A stretch of 64,000 nt of DNA from a bacterium (GCA_021846685.1 JAJZWL010000002.1:21488-85487), one strand, 5' to 3'; counted from the stretch's first letter, positions 8,005 to 17,108 are shown. Notes: a model not told the origin generated them from the letters alone. Made by a program: numbers and translations.

Positions 8005-8886
8005 TTATTTACTCTGTACTTGAATTACAATATCTATACACTCTAAAGAGCATGTATGATGAAATTTCTTCTCACAAACATTACAACAAACAAATTGTAA
8101 ATTACATTTTTTATTCTGACAATTTATATATTGATCAGAGTACTCATTACAATGCCTGCATTTTGAGATAATTGTTCTATTTTTGGCATCTAAATTAATT
8201 GATACCCTCTTATCAAATACATAACATTTTCCTTCAAAATCTTCTGGATAATAATTAGCATAATTTAGTATCCCTTCCTTTAGTTGATATATATTTTTAA
8301 ATCCTTTTTTCAAAAGAAATGCAGATGCCTTTTCACACCTTACTCCTCCTGTGCAGTACATAACTATTTTTTTTCCTTTATATTTTTTTAAATCATTAAT
8401 TACCTTAGGAAAATCTCTAAAATTATCTATATTAGGTGTAATAGAATTTTTAAATCTACCTATATATGATTCATAATTATTCCTAGCATCTATTATCACA
8501 GTATCATTACTATTCTCTAAAATTATTTTATGAAAATCCTCTGGAGAAATATATTCTCCTTTTTTAGCACCATCTGTTGTTATATCTATTTTTTGATTTA
8601 AAGATACTATCTCATCTCTAACCTTTATTGATAATCTGGGAAAAAGATCCTCTTTAATACTACTTTCTTTAAATATGATATCAGAGAATAGAGCATTTGA
8701 TATTAATTCCTTTTTATACTCTTCTATATCAGCTAATTTACCTGACAAAGTACCATTTATACCTTCTTGAGATATAATTACTCTTCCTTTCAGATTTAAT
8801 CGTTTACAGACCTTAAATTGACTGTTTTTCAAAGCCAATGGATGATCTATCTTTATATATTTATAATAAAGTATTACTTTCTTCAT
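8005..8886 (-). CDS. trhO: tRNA U34 hydroxylase, rhodanese family (TrhO/YceA)
   Basis: 293 residues. TrhO makes 5-hydroxyuridine at position 34 of certain tRNAs with molecular oxygen. Domain order: N-terminal acylphosphatase-like domain with GRVIISQEGINGTLSG, a rhodanese domain with active-site loop CTGGVRCEKAS (catalytic Cys178), and a C-terminal cysteine-rich region with CRHC, CQNKKC and CCNVC motifs that probably bind zinc. Length and order match the family. It faces the alpha/beta hydrolase divergently across 114 nt. Confidence 0.93.
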   Translation of the reverse strand: MKKVILYYKYIKIDHPLALKNSQFKVCKRLNLKGRVIISQEGINGTLSGKLADIEEYKKELISNALFSDIIFKESSIKEDLFPRLSIKVRDEIVSLNQKIDITTDGAKKGEYISPEDFHKIILENSNDTVIIDARNNYESYIGRFKNSITPNIDNFRDFPKVINDLKKYKGKKIVMYCTGGVRCEKASAFLLKKGFKNIYQLKEGILNYANYYPEDFEGKCYVFDKRVSINLDAKNRTIISKCRHCNEYSDQYINCQNKKCNLQFVCCNVCEKKFHHTCSLECIDIVIQVQSK

Positions 8887-8947
8887 GATTTAATATGACA
8901 TTTTATCTTAAATATTGATATTTTTCCACTAAATATACATATTGTAC

Positions 8948-8975
8948 TTGATAATATATATATATAAGGTATAAA
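8948..8975 (+). promoter_or_regulatory. Probable promoter of the 9-12 kb cell-wall run
   Basis: TTGATA (8948-8953), a 16-bp spacer and TATAAA (8970-8975) on the plus strand, about 25 nt before the ATG at 9001. The surrounding sequence is TA-rich, so the match is only moderately specific. Confidence 0.45.
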
Positions 8976-9000
8976 ATGTTAAATTATATAAAGAACACAA

Positions 9001-9738
9001 ATGAAGAACATATACAAAAAGAATGGTATCTCATATATTGATACATTAGACAGTTATTCTAAGACACCACTATTAATACTCCATGGCTGGCAACAAGATA
9101 AAGAGAGCTGGATGGATGTTATAGATATAATCAAAAAAGATTATCGAGTAATATGTCTAGATTTGCCTAACTTTGGAAATAGTAAACATGAAAAATTCCT
9201 GTCATTAGGAGTAGACGAATATGCAGAACTTATAGAAGCTCTGCTAAAACGCCTACATATAGATACTGTAAATATATTAGCTCACTCATTTGGAGGAAGA
9301 ATTGCAATTAAAATTTCTGCCTCAAAAAATATAAAAGTGCATTCATTAATACTTTTTTCATCAGCAGGTATAATATCAGAAAAAAGAAAATTGAAAAAAT
9401 ATATTTATACAAAATTCCCTAAAAAAATAATACCCCAAAAAATACGAGAACAAATGAGGAGTAATGACTATAAGAATGCAGGAGAACTAAAAGAAGTCTT
9501 TTTAAAAGCAATAAACTATAATGTATTTCCTTTACTTAAAAAAATTTCGGCTAAAACACTTATAATATGGGGAGATGAAGATAAAGAACTAAATTTGAAA
9601 AATGCTGATATTTTAAATATGAATATTAAAGTATCAGAACTTTCCATACTAAATGGATATACTCATTTTGCACATATTGAAAATCCATATTTATTTTCCG
9701 GAATTGTAAAAAACTTTTTAGATAAAAATGAAAAATAA
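9001..9738 (+). CDS. Alpha/beta hydrolase
   Basis: 245 residues with the alpha/beta-hydrolase fold: HGW oxyanion-region motif (28-30), nucleophile elbow AHSFGG with Ser96, an acid in GDED (around 192-194) and a His in YTHFAHIEN (222 or 225). No signal peptide or membrane segment is seen, so it is probably cytoplasmic. The substrate is unknown. Its 3' end overlaps the MurF-like gene by 11 nt and it heads a cell-wall gene run, so a role in precursor or lipid metabolism at the membrane is possible but unproven. Confidence 0.88.
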   Translation: MKNIYKKNGISYIDTLDSYSKTPLLILHGWQQDKESWMDVIDIIKKDYRVICLDLPNFGNSKHEKFLSLGVDEYAELIEALLKRLHIDTVNILAHSFGGRIAIKISASKNIKVHSLILFSSAGIISEKRKLKKYIYTKFPKKIIPQKIREQMRSNDYKNAGELKEVFLKAINYNVFPLLKKISAKTLIIWGDEDKELNLKNADILNMNIKVSELSILNGYTHFAHIENPYLFSGIVKNFLDKNEK

Positions 9739-11152
9739 ATATATAACAAAATTACTATATATACTTCAAAGTTTTGAATATGATTCACTTAAATTCTATA
9801 AGTATTCATTTAAATTAAAAATTCATTCAAATAAATTTAAATATAAAGATAAAATAAAATACACTCAAAAAATAAAAGTATTATTAACTATAACTTTGTT
9901 ATTAGAATTAGTAACATTTATATATTTTGTAATATTATTTGCAAACTTTAAAATATTTAATTTAATATCAATAATAATACTTTTAATAATACTAATACTC
10001 ATATATGAAGTTTTAACTCCAATATATATTATTTATTCTTTAAGTTTAATACGCCCAATAGAAAATATATTGAAAGAAAAACAAATTATTAAAGCCAGGA
10101 AAAAGGTAGAATCAATTAAAAATATTAAAATAATAACAATAACTGGAAGTTATGGGAAAACTAGTACTACTAATTTTATAAAAACATTACTTTCTTTTGA
10201 TTATAAAGTTTTTACTCCTGGAAAAAGTATTAATACAATACTGGGTATATCTAATGAAATTGAAAAGAATATGAAAAATGATACAGAAATATTAGTACTT
10301 GAAGTAGGTGCATATAAAATAGGCGAAATCAAAGAAGTTTTACAAAACTTTCCTTCAGATATTTCGATAATTACTTCAATAGGAACCCAACATCTTGAAA
10401 AATTCAAAAGTATTACTAATATAATAAAAGCAGGAACTGAAATAGTAGACTATTCTAAAGAAAAATCTACTATTATCGCACCAATAGAAATATATGAATA
10501 TCCTTTTGAAAAATATGGAGTAAAAATAGAATTTAGCAAAAAGAAAGAATATCTAAAAATAAAATATAACATAGTTAAAATTGAAAAAGGTATTATATAT
10601 TTTAAAACAAATTTTTCAAAAGAAACTTTTCATACCACATTATTAGGTTATTCAATGATATCTAATTTATCTTTAGCTATAAAGTGTGCTGAAATTTTTA
10701 ATATTAAAAATATTCAAGGAAAAATAAATATAATAAAGCCTGTTAAAAGGAGAATGGAACCCATATATATTAATAATGTTCTATATATAGATGATACATA
10801 TAATATAGGAGATGAAAGTGCTCGATCTGCAATAACATTTCTCAAAGATATGAAAGATAAACAAATATTCAAAAGAATCTTTGTTGTCACAGGAGGAATA
10901 GTAGAGAGAGGAGACGAGAGTGAAAAAGTAAATAAGGAATATGGGATATTTTTAAGTAAAAATGTTGATAAAGTTTTTATATTTAATACTCCATTTAAAA
11001 AATATATTAAAGATGGTATAAATAAAACAGAAACAATGACTGATATTGAAAATTATACTGAATTTGAAAAGTATAAAAAAGATTTTAAAGTTGGTGATTG
11101 TATATTAATGCAAAATGAAATAACTGATGAATATTATTTTAAAAGTATGTAA
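9728..11152 (+). CDS. Membrane-anchored MurF-like Mur ligase
   Basis: 474 residues. Residues 49-72 and 76-104 are hydrophobic and form two (possibly three) transmembrane helices, an unusual addition to a Mur ligase. The ligase proper starts near 130 with the ATP loop GSYGKTSTT (140-148), then EVGAYKIGEI, the TSIGTQHLEKF segment with the conserved His, and DDTYNIGDESARSA in the C-terminal domain, a MurF hallmark (DxYNANP-like). MurF adds D-Ala-D-Ala to UDP-MurNAc-tripeptide. The next gene makes D-Ala-D-Ala, which supports this role. The anchor would place the ligase beside MraY, encoded 2 kb downstream. Confidence 0.85.
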   Translation: MKNKYITKLLYILQSFEYDSLKFYKYSFKLKIHSNKFKYKDKIKYTQKIKVLLTITLLLELVTFIYFVILFANFKIFNLISIIILLIILILIYEVLTPIYIIYSLSLIRPIENILKEKQIIKARKKVESIKNIKIITITGSYGKTSTTNFIKTLLSFDYKVFTPGKSINTILGISNEIEKNMKNDTEILVLEVGAYKIGEIKEVLQNFPSDISIITSIGTQHLEKFKSITNIIKAGTEIVDYSKEKSTIIAPIEIYEYPFEKYGVKIEFSKKKEYLKIKYNIVKIEKGIIYFKTNFSKETFHTTLLGYSMISNLSLAIKCAEIFNIKNIQGKINIIKPVKRRMEPIYINNVLYIDDTYNIGDESARSAITFLKDMKDKQIFKRIFVVTGGIVERGDESEKVNKEYGIFLSKNVDKVFIFNTPFKKYIKDGINKTETMTDIENYTEFEKYKKDFKVGDCILMQNEITDEYYFKSM

Positions 11153-11155
11153 AAT

Positions 11156-12289
11156 ATGAAAAATATAATATTACTATTTGGAGGGGAATCTCCTGAGCAT
11201 GAAATTTCAATAATCACAGCAAAACAAATATTTGCCAAATGTGATTTAAAAAAATACAATGTTTACCCTATATATCTAGATAAAGAACACAAATTTAAAT
11301 ATATACCAGAGTTTCATAAGTTCAATACATTTAAAGACTTTAAAGATTTAAAAAAAATAAATATAAAAATTATAATAGAAAATGGTCAAACTGTTTTTTA
11401 TTTAGGAAACTTAAGAAAATTAAAAGATATATATGCAGCTTTATTAACTTTTCACGGTGGAGAAGGAGAGAATGGTAAAATTCAAGGATTTTTAGATACT
11501 TTAAAAATCCCATACACAGGACCAAGTGTAAAAGGATCTGTATATGGGATAGATAAAATAGTGATGAAGTATATTTTAGAAAAAAATAATATACCAATAG
11601 TTCCTTGGACATATATCAGTAAACATGATTGGGAAGAAAATAAAGATAAATGTATAAAAAAAATTAAAGAGTTGGACAAATATCCATTAATTGTAAAACC
11701 TTCATCTTTAGGATCTAGTATAGGTGTCAAAAAAGTTGATAATGATAATGAACTAATAGATATAATTGATTCAGATATTCTTTATGATGAATTTATAATA
11801 ATAGAAGTATTTAAAGAAAATCTTGTGGAAATTACTTATTCTCTTCTGAAAGATAAAGATATAATATTATTTTCATTATCAGAAGAAATTGAGAAGAATA
11901 TGAACATTGTATATAGCTATAGTGACAAATATCTATCTGGAGACAAGAATAAATCGAAATCAGAAGGAATGGCTAATTCAAAGAAAAAAATACCTGCAAA
12001 TATTCCAGAGACTCTAGATAAGAGAATAAAAGAGACTGCGAAAAAAATATATGTTAGTCTAAATTCTCAAAGTCTTGTCAGAATTGATTATTTAGTAGAT
12101 ATAAAAAATAATAAATTTTATCCTATTGAAATAAATACTATTCCTGGATCATTATCTTTCTATCTTTGGGAGGCAAAAGGTGTGCAATTTAGAGAAATAA
12201 TAGACATAATGATAGAAACATCTGTGTTAGATTTTAAAAAACAAGATAAATTTATATCAAATATAGATAGTCCTCTTTGGGATTTCTAA
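11156..12289 (+). CDS. ddl: D-alanine--D-alanine ligase
   Basis: 377 residues, ATP-grasp fold. N-terminal LLFGGESPEHEISI is the Ddl signature. FHGGEGENGKIQGFLD and PYTGPSV follow, then the ATP-binding KPSSLGSSIGVKKV loop and the metal-binding end EINTIPGSLSFYLWE. Ddl makes the D-Ala-D-Ala dipeptide used by MurF. It starts 3 nt after the MurF-like stop and is certainly in the same transcript. Length is slightly above the E. coli enzymes, within the family range. Confidence 0.95.
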   Translation: MKNIILLFGGESPEHEISIITAKQIFAKCDLKKYNVYPIYLDKEHKFKYIPEFHKFNTFKDFKDLKKINIKIIIENGQTVFYLGNLRKLKDIYAALLTFHGGEGENGKIQGFLDTLKIPYTGPSVKGSVYGIDKIVMKYILEKNNIPIVPWTYISKHDWEENKDKCIKKIKELDKYPLIVKPSSLGSSIGVKKVDNDNELIDIIDSDILYDEFIIIEVFKENLVEITYSLLKDKDIILFSLSEEIEKNMNIVYSYSDKYLSGDKNKSKSEGMANSKKKIPANIPETLDKRIKETAKKIYVSLNSQSLVRIDYLVDIKNNKFYPIEINTIPGSLSFYLWEAKGVQFREIIDIMIETSVLDFKKQDKFISNIDSPLWDF

Positions 12290-12305
12290 AAAGTCCTTTT
12301 AATAC

Positions 12306-12334
12306 TTGACAAATATCAACTTTGATCTTATAAT
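12306..12334 (+). promoter_or_regulatory. Promoter inside the cell-wall run, driving the NlpC-like gene and mraY
   Basis: Perfect TTGACA (12306-12311), 17-bp spacer and TATAAT (12329-12334). The ATG at 12345 falls about where transcription should begin. A TTG-initiated longer frame would start on the -35 box itself (12306), so that longer start is rejected. Confidence 0.87.
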
Positions 12335-12344
12335 ATTTTATTAT

Positions 12345-13055
12345 ATGAGTGATATTAAAATTAAAAAATTACCTCAAGAGTGCTTTGATATATATGGACA
12401 GTATAATAATGTTCCTTATTATATAAATAAAAGTAAAAATAAATTCTTAAAAAATATCAATAGAGGAAAAGCTAGCCCAAAAGAAATCGACCTATTTATA
12501 TTAAATAAGAATAATAATAAAGCTCTCAAAGGGAAAAATAAATATAATTTCTTAAAAGAAAACAAAGTAGGGATTGATTGCTCAGGTTTTGTATCATATA
12601 TTCTAGAAGAATTAGCCTTAAAAAATAAAGATAAGCATATTTGGGAAATAATTCATAATACCACTAAAAATCCAATTAAAATATTCTATTCTCATAAAAT
12701 AAGACCTATTAGCTCTAAAATGAATGCTGATATATTAACAAATGATATTAACAGTATTACTATAAAAAAAATAAATGATATAAAACCAGGAGATTTAATA
12801 AGAATGAATGGGGGAAAACATATTGCTATAATATCAGAAGTACATTATAACAAAAAAAATGTATCAAAAATCATCTATTGGCAATCTACTGAAAATATAG
12901 GAGTTTGTGAATCTGAAATAATTATACAAGATCCAAATAAAGAGTTAAAAGATCAATTATGGAAGAAGATTAAAGGCTCTAAATATGATACACTCTCATT
13001 ATATAAGAAAAAAATAAACTCTAATGGAGTAAAAAGATTAAAATTAATTTCATAA
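12345..13055 (+). CDS. NlpC/P60-like (CHAP-like) cysteine hydrolase without signal peptide
   Basis: 236 residues. The GIDCSGFVSYILEEL segment carries the probable nucleophile Cys79, and GGKHIAIISEV carries His159, the NlpC/P60 Cys-His pair. A polar third residue may lie in the YWQSTEN segment near 180. PGDLIRM before the His is also typical of the fold. NlpC/P60 enzymes cut peptidoglycan stem peptides. Neither a signal peptide nor a membrane segment is visible, which is odd for a wall hydrolase. It has its own strong leaderless promoter and is followed after 3 nt by mraY. It may act on cytoplasmic muropeptides, or be exported another way. Confidence 0.75.
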   Translation: MSDIKIKKLPQECFDIYGQYNNVPYYINKSKNKFLKNINRGKASPKEIDLFILNKNNNKALKGKNKYNFLKENKVGIDCSGFVSYILEELALKNKDKHIWEIIHNTTKNPIKIFYSHKIRPISSKMNADILTNDINSITIKKINDIKPGDLIRMNGGKHIAIISEVHYNKKNVSKIIYWQSTENIGVCESEIIIQDPNKELKDQLWKKIKGSKYDTLSLYKKKINSNGVKRLKLIS

Positions 13056-13058
13056 ATT

Positions 13059-14153
13059 ATGTTAGCAGCTTTTACATTTTTAATATTATCGTTATTAGTA
13101 TCTTTATTGGTAGCACCATTTATAATTGATTTATTGTATCAATTTAAGGTGGTTAGAGGTAGAGCTTCGGATGACACACTAAAAATAAAAAAAAGACAGT
13201 CCAAATTGGGCACACCAATGATGGGAGGTATAATTATCATTATATCTGTAGTGATAATTACATTATTATTCAATTGGAATAAATATACACAGATTCCTAT
13301 ATTAATATTCTTAATAGGTTCAGCTTTAGGTGCTATAGATGATTTACTAAATATATTTGGAAAGAAGAAAAGAGTTTTCAAAAGTTTTAAACATCATTTA
13401 AAATTAGCTCTTCATCATAAAAAAATAACTAAAAGAATATTCTATATAATTACTATTCCTTGGGCTTTATATCGAGGATTATTTAATTCAATAGGATCAA
13501 GATATGGTACAGGATTATATCCTCATGAAAGAATTCTAATTCAAATTATAGAAAGTGCCATAGTGTCTTACTATGTATTCTTTTACTTGCATATTCAAAG
13601 TATTTGGATATGGTCTAATATATATGTAAATATAGGAATATGGATTATTCCATTAATCTTTTTAATAATTATATCTACTGCAAATGCTGTTAATATAACA
13701 GATGGGTTAGATGGATTATCTGTAGGTGTTATGATTGCAGCTTTTATAACATTTATGACAATAGCATTGATTCAAAAAAATGAAAGTATTGCAATATTAT
13801 CTGGAACTATAACAGGAGCATTAGTAACATATCTATATTTCAATATAAAACCTGCTAGAGTACAAATAGGGGATATAGGCACATTAGGATTAGGATCACT
13901 ATTAGGAATAATATCAATAATTCTTCAAAAAGAATTAATATTAGTTATTGTTGGAGGAGTATTTGTAGTAGAAACACTATCTGTAATAATTCAAAAATTA
14001 GGGAAAAAATATCTTCATAAAAAATTCTTTTTAATGGCACCTCTTCATCATCATTTAGAATTATTAGGGTGGTCTGAAGAAAAAATAGTAATGAGATTAT
14101 GGATTTTTTCTTTTATTCTAGCACTAATATCTATCTGGATATCTCTTATTTAA
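13059..14153 (+). CDS. mraY: Phospho-N-acetylmuramoyl-pentapeptide transferase (MraY)
   Basis: 364 residues, multipass membrane protein (about ten hydrophobic helices). MraY transfers phospho-MurNAc-pentapeptide to undecaprenyl phosphate, giving lipid I. Diagnostic motifs: GTPMMGG near the N-terminus, AIDDLLN with the Asp pair, NAVNITDGLDGL in the central cytoplasmic loop, and APLHHHLELLGWSEEKIV near the C-terminus. The loop after the Asp pair is longer than usual (basic, HHKK-rich). It follows the NlpC-like gene by 3 nt and converges with the DUF302 gene after 5 nt. Confidence 0.96.
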   Translation: MLAAFTFLILSLLVSLLVAPFIIDLLYQFKVVRGRASDDTLKIKKRQSKLGTPMMGGIIIIISVVIITLLFNWNKYTQIPILIFLIGSALGAIDDLLNIFGKKKRVFKSFKHHLKLALHHKKITKRIFYIITIPWALYRGLFNSIGSRYGTGLYPHERILIQIIESAIVSYYVFFYLHIQSIWIWSNIYVNIGIWIIPLIFLIIISTANAVNITDGLDGLSVGVMIAAFITFMTIALIQKNESIAILSGTITGALVTYLYFNIKPARVQIGDIGTLGLGSLLGIISIILQKELILVIVGGVFVVETLSVIIQKLGKKYLHKKFFLMAPLHHHLELLGWSEEKIVMRLWIFSFILALISIWISLI

Positions 14154-14158
14154 GTAAG

Positions 14159-14554
14159 TTAAACTAGACTTTCATCAACTATACTTTTTAATGTATTTGT
14201 CACTTCTTCAAATAATGCCAATGGTAGATCTGTTGTCATTTTAAAAATATTTTTAATAGCATCTGGAAGAAGAGCAGATACTATTATTTTACTATTATTT
14301 TCATACACATTTATTTTACAAGGAAGAAATAATCCCACCTCTTTAGAGATAGAAAGTATTTCATGAGCACTCTTGGCATTACATAATTCTATGATTACAT
14401 AGTTTTCCATTTCAAAGTTTTTTGAATTTAGGGTTGATTTAATATCATGAATAGCAAGAACCTTGAATCCTTTTTGAGGTATTATATCTTTGATTTTTTC
14501 TACAGTTTTAAAAAAACTATTATTTGATTCTTTTGTATAAATATAATTATCCAT
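14159..14554 (-). CDS. DUF302-domain protein
   Basis: 131 residues. The layout (a helix with FFKTVEKIKDIIPQKGFKVL, then HDI, ENYVIIELCNAKSAHEIL, LPCKINVYENN) follows DUF302, a small alpha/beta domain of unknown activity. No signal peptide, so probably cytoplasmic. A TATTAT box on the minus strand ends 8 nt before the ATG, compatible with a leaderless transcript. It converges with mraY with 5 nt between stops. No function can be assigned. Confidence 0.78.
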   Translation of the reverse strand: MDNYIYTKESNNSFFKTVEKIKDIIPQKGFKVLAIHDIKSTLNSKNFEMENYVIIELCNAKSAHEILSISKEVGLFLPCKINVYENNSKIIVSALLPDAIKNIFKMTTDLPLALFEEVTNTLKSIVDESLV

Positions 14555-14607
14555 ATAACTTAATAATACCAGATTAATTAATATATATCACGTTAAATGA
14601 TATTAAA

Positions 14608-15198
14608 TTATTTAATATCATTACTTTTTATAAAATTATTGTAAGACTTTTTCTCTTTCTCTGCCCAATCTTTATCTTTTAATCTTTCCATAAAAGGATC
14701 TATATCCCAATAATAATACTTATCTTTTCCTATATTTTTTAAAAATTCCTTTCTATAGTCAGAAACCTTCATGTATTCTTTAGCAGGAGAACCCATTACT
14801 ATAGTATTCGGGAGTACATCTTTAGTAACTAAAGAACCTGCACCTATTACAGATTTACTTCCAATAGTCACTCCTGGCATAATTATACACTTAGCCCCTA
14901 TATATGCCCCCTCCTTAATAATAACCTTGCCAAATCTTACAGGATCAGAATACAAATTATTCATTGAACTATCATGAACTAATATTCTAGTCCCATAAGC
15001 TATAGTTACATTATTTTCAATTTTCAAAAATTCTGGGTAAATTTCTTCAATTTCAACATGATCTAAAAAAACATCTTCTCCTATATCAAATCCTAATCCT
15101 CTTAATCTATTGATAGTTCTCTCCATATCCTCATTCACACCTATTTCCCAAAGAACCTTATAATAAATTTTTTTTATAAACCTCCAAAATATATTCAT
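14608..15198 (-). CDS. Hexapeptide-repeat acyltransferase
   Basis: 196 residues from the chosen start. The C-terminal half is a left-handed beta helix with hexapeptide repeats (VIIKEGAYIGAKCIIMPG, VTIGSKSVIGAGSLVTKDV) ending in GSPAKEYM, as in maltose/galactoside O-acetyltransferases and serine acetyltransferase-like enzymes. The acceptor is unknown, perhaps a surface sugar. I start at 15198 because a minus-strand TATAAT box (15211-15206) ends 7 nt before that ATG. A longer frame from 15255 would read through the promoter and adds only a stray hydrophobic stretch. It diverges from the SGNH esterase gene. Confidence 0.85.
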   Translation of the reverse strand: MNIFWRFIKKIYYKVLWEIGVNEDMERTINRLRGLGFDIGEDVFLDHVEIEEIYPEFLKIENNVTIAYGTRILVHDSSMNNLYSDPVRFGKVIIKEGAYIGAKCIIMPGVTIGSKSVIGAGSLVTKDVLPNTIVMGSPAKEYMKVSDYRKEFLKNIGKDKYYYWDIDPFMERLKDKDWAEKEKKSYNNFIKSNDIK

Positions 15199-15205
15199 AT
15201 AATAT

Positions 15206-15211
15206 ATTATA
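15206..15211 (-). promoter_or_regulatory. -10 box of the acyltransferase gene
   Basis: TATAAT on the minus strand ending 7 nt before the ATG at 15198. No good -35 box is seen. It sets the start codon choice. Confidence 0.55.
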
Positions 15212-15257
15212 ATACAAGAATATAATAAAAAGTATAGATTATATAAGATATTCATGT

Positions 15258-15263
15258 TATAAT
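15258..15263 (+). promoter_or_regulatory. Extended -10 of the SGNH esterase gene
   Basis: TGTTATAAT (15255-15263) is an extended -10 element, with the ATG 18 nt further on at 15282. Confidence 0.55.
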
Positions 15264-15281
15264 TTCGAATAATAACAACAT

Positions 15282-16307
15282 ATGAAAGAAAAAATAAACA
15301 ATAAAAAAAATACTATACAACTAAGAAGATTAATAGCAATTTTGGCAGTAATGCCATTCATAGCAATATATCTAATGATATATCCTACATACAGCAAATC
15401 ATATAGCAAAGAAATTTCTAAGTCTTATAGTATATTCATTAATTCATATCCACAAAACAATAAAATAGAAAATAGTATCTCTCTTATTTGGGGAGAACCT
15501 AGCTATAAAAATATTAATTATGTATTAATGAGAGATGGACAATATTTTACAAAATTCAATTATGGAACTAATTCCTATGTTGATACAAATCTTATTCCAA
15601 ATACACAGTATACATATCAAATATACGTAGAGAATAACAATAATACTATATTATCTAAAAGTAATATATTAACTCTCTCTACAGAAAATTCTTTATATAA
15701 TCCTTTAGTAATTGTACCTCATTCACGATATACAACATATTCAGCATTCGGAGATAGTATCACTCAAGGATTTGAAGCTCCAATATCATATTATGATAGA
15801 ATTTCTCAATATTTGAAAAATAAAGAAAATACAACTTCTTTCAATGAAGGTATCGGAGGAAATACTACTTACGACCTCTTAGCAAGAATCAACCCTGAGC
15901 TGCAAACGGAAAATCCTGATTTAGTAACGATAATGATAGGAGCTAATGATATAAGAGAGGGTTCCCAGAATAACCCAACAATTACATCTCTTGATTATAA
16001 AAATAATCTTTTGAAAATTATTACAGATACTAACCCTTCCCCAAAAAGAACTGTATTAATTTTTGAACTTTCAAATATTACAGATTGGAATTCTCCAGGA
16101 TTTACAGCAGGGAATGCAGGAAGATTAATTGAATTTAATAAAATAATAAAAGGAGTCGCAAATTCCATGGGGATACCTTATATATCTTTATCCGGATTCA
16201 AATCGATTCCAAATGATCTTACATCTGAAGGATTACATCCAAATGATATCGGGGATAAATATATCTATGAGCAACTTAAATCAAAAATATTGAAATATAA
16301 TAATTAA
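15282..16307 (+). CDS. Exported SGNH/GDSL esterase with fibronectin type III domain
   Basis: 341 residues. A transmembrane or signal segment lies at about 15-36, and no lipobox is seen. Residues about 50-135 resemble a fibronectin type III domain (ISLIWGEPSYKNINYVLM, then NTQYTYQIYVEN). The hydrolase domain has all four SGNH blocks: GDSITQG with Ser159, GIGGNT, IGANDI and GLHPND with Asp and His. Such enzymes remove acyl groups from polysaccharides or lipids. The anchor and FN3 domain point to an extracellular, surface-held esterase. The divergent neighbour is an acyltransferase, so acyl decoration of surface glycans is a reasonable guess. Confidence 0.88.
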   Translation: MKEKINNKKNTIQLRRLIAILAVMPFIAIYLMIYPTYSKSYSKEISKSYSIFINSYPQNNKIENSISLIWGEPSYKNINYVLMRDGQYFTKFNYGTNSYVDTNLIPNTQYTYQIYVENNNNTILSKSNILTLSTENSLYNPLVIVPHSRYTTYSAFGDSITQGFEAPISYYDRISQYLKNKENTTSFNEGIGGNTTYDLLARINPELQTENPDLVTIMIGANDIREGSQNNPTITSLDYKNNLLKIITDTNPSPKRTVLIFELSNITDWNSPGFTAGNAGRLIEFNKIIKGVANSMGIPYISLSGFKSIPNDLTSEGLHPNDIGDKYIYEQLKSKILKYNN

Positions 16308-16309
16308 AC

Positions 16310-16339
16310 TTGCAAATCAACTTTTGTTAAATGTATAAT
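16310..16339 (+). promoter_or_regulatory. Promoter of the ATP synthase operon
   Basis: TTGCAA (16310-16315), 18-bp spacer, TATAAT (16334-16339), giving a leader of about 16 nt before the atpB ATG at 16362. No Shine-Dalgarno site is seen in the leader. Confidence 0.78.
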
Positions 16340-16361
16340 AGCAGGGAATTAGAATAAAATT

Positions 16362-17108
16362 ATGTTAGTACCTAAATCTCCAGAAATACTCACTTCTATT
16401 GGCGGCTTCCTTTTAACCAATACTGTATTTACAGCTTTTGTAGTTTCAATATTATTGATAATATTTGCACTAATATTCTCTCGCAAAATTAAAGAAATTC
16501 CTTCAAAATTTCAAATATTACTTGAGATTATATTTAATTTTGCAAAAGAATTTATGATAGAACAAACCGATGGAGATACAAGAAGAGTAAGTATTTTTTT
16601 CCCGTGGGTCATGGCATTCTTTTTAATAATACTCGCAAACAATCTATTTGAAATGATACCACTATTAGGAATTGTTTCATTACAAATTAGAAATAATTCA
16701 GGAGTATATGTGCCTCTATTTAGAGCTGCAAATTCAGATCTTAATAGTACATTAGCCCTAACCTTCATATCTGTTATCGTTACTCAATACCTAGCATTTA
16801 AAGAATTAGGATTTAAAACCCACATGAAAAGATACTTTCACTGGAATAAGCCTCTTAATGTTATTTATGGAGTATTCGAGCTAATATCTGAATTTACTAA
16901 AGTTATATCACTATCTTTCAGGTTGTATGGTAATATATATGCAGGAGATGTTATAATCTTATTGTTTCTGAAATTGGCAGGTCCTTATTTTGCACCTTTG
17001 CCATTTTTAGCTTTTGAAGTTCTTATTGACGTGATACAAGCAGGAATATTTGCAATGCTTACTTTATCTTTTATGTCTATATTAACTAATAAAGAAGAAG
17101 CAATTTAA
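16362..17108 (+). CDS. atpB: ATP synthase Fo subunit a
   Basis: 248 residues with five or six membrane helices. The conserved helix with the essential Arg is visible in ISLSFRLYGNIYAGD, and the following helix carries the usual FEVLIDVIQAGIFAML block. Subunit a provides the two half-channels for ions facing the c-ring. First gene of an a-c-b-delta-alpha-gamma-beta-epsilon operon. No atpI gene precedes it. Confidence 0.96.
   Translation: MLVPKSPEILTSIGGFLLTNTVFTAFVVSILLIIFALIFSRKIKEIPSKFQILLEIIFNFAKEFMIEQTDGDTRRVSIFFPWVMAFFLIILANNLFEMIPLLGIVSLQIRNNSGVYVPLFRAANSDLNSTLALTFISVIVTQYLAFKELGFKTHMKRYFHWNKPLNVIYGVFELISEFTKVISLSFRLYGNIYAGDVIILLFLKLAGPYFAPLPFLAFEVLIDVIQAGIFAMLTLSFMSILTNKEEAI

Noticed and set aside
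12306..12344. TTG start for the NlpC-like protein at 12306
   Set aside because: The TTG is the first half of the -35 box TTGACA; the ATG at 12345 follows the -10 box.
15199..15255. Nineteen-residue N-terminal extension of the hexapeptide acyltransferase
   Set aside because: The extension spans the TATAAT box of its own promoter and is not part of the family.
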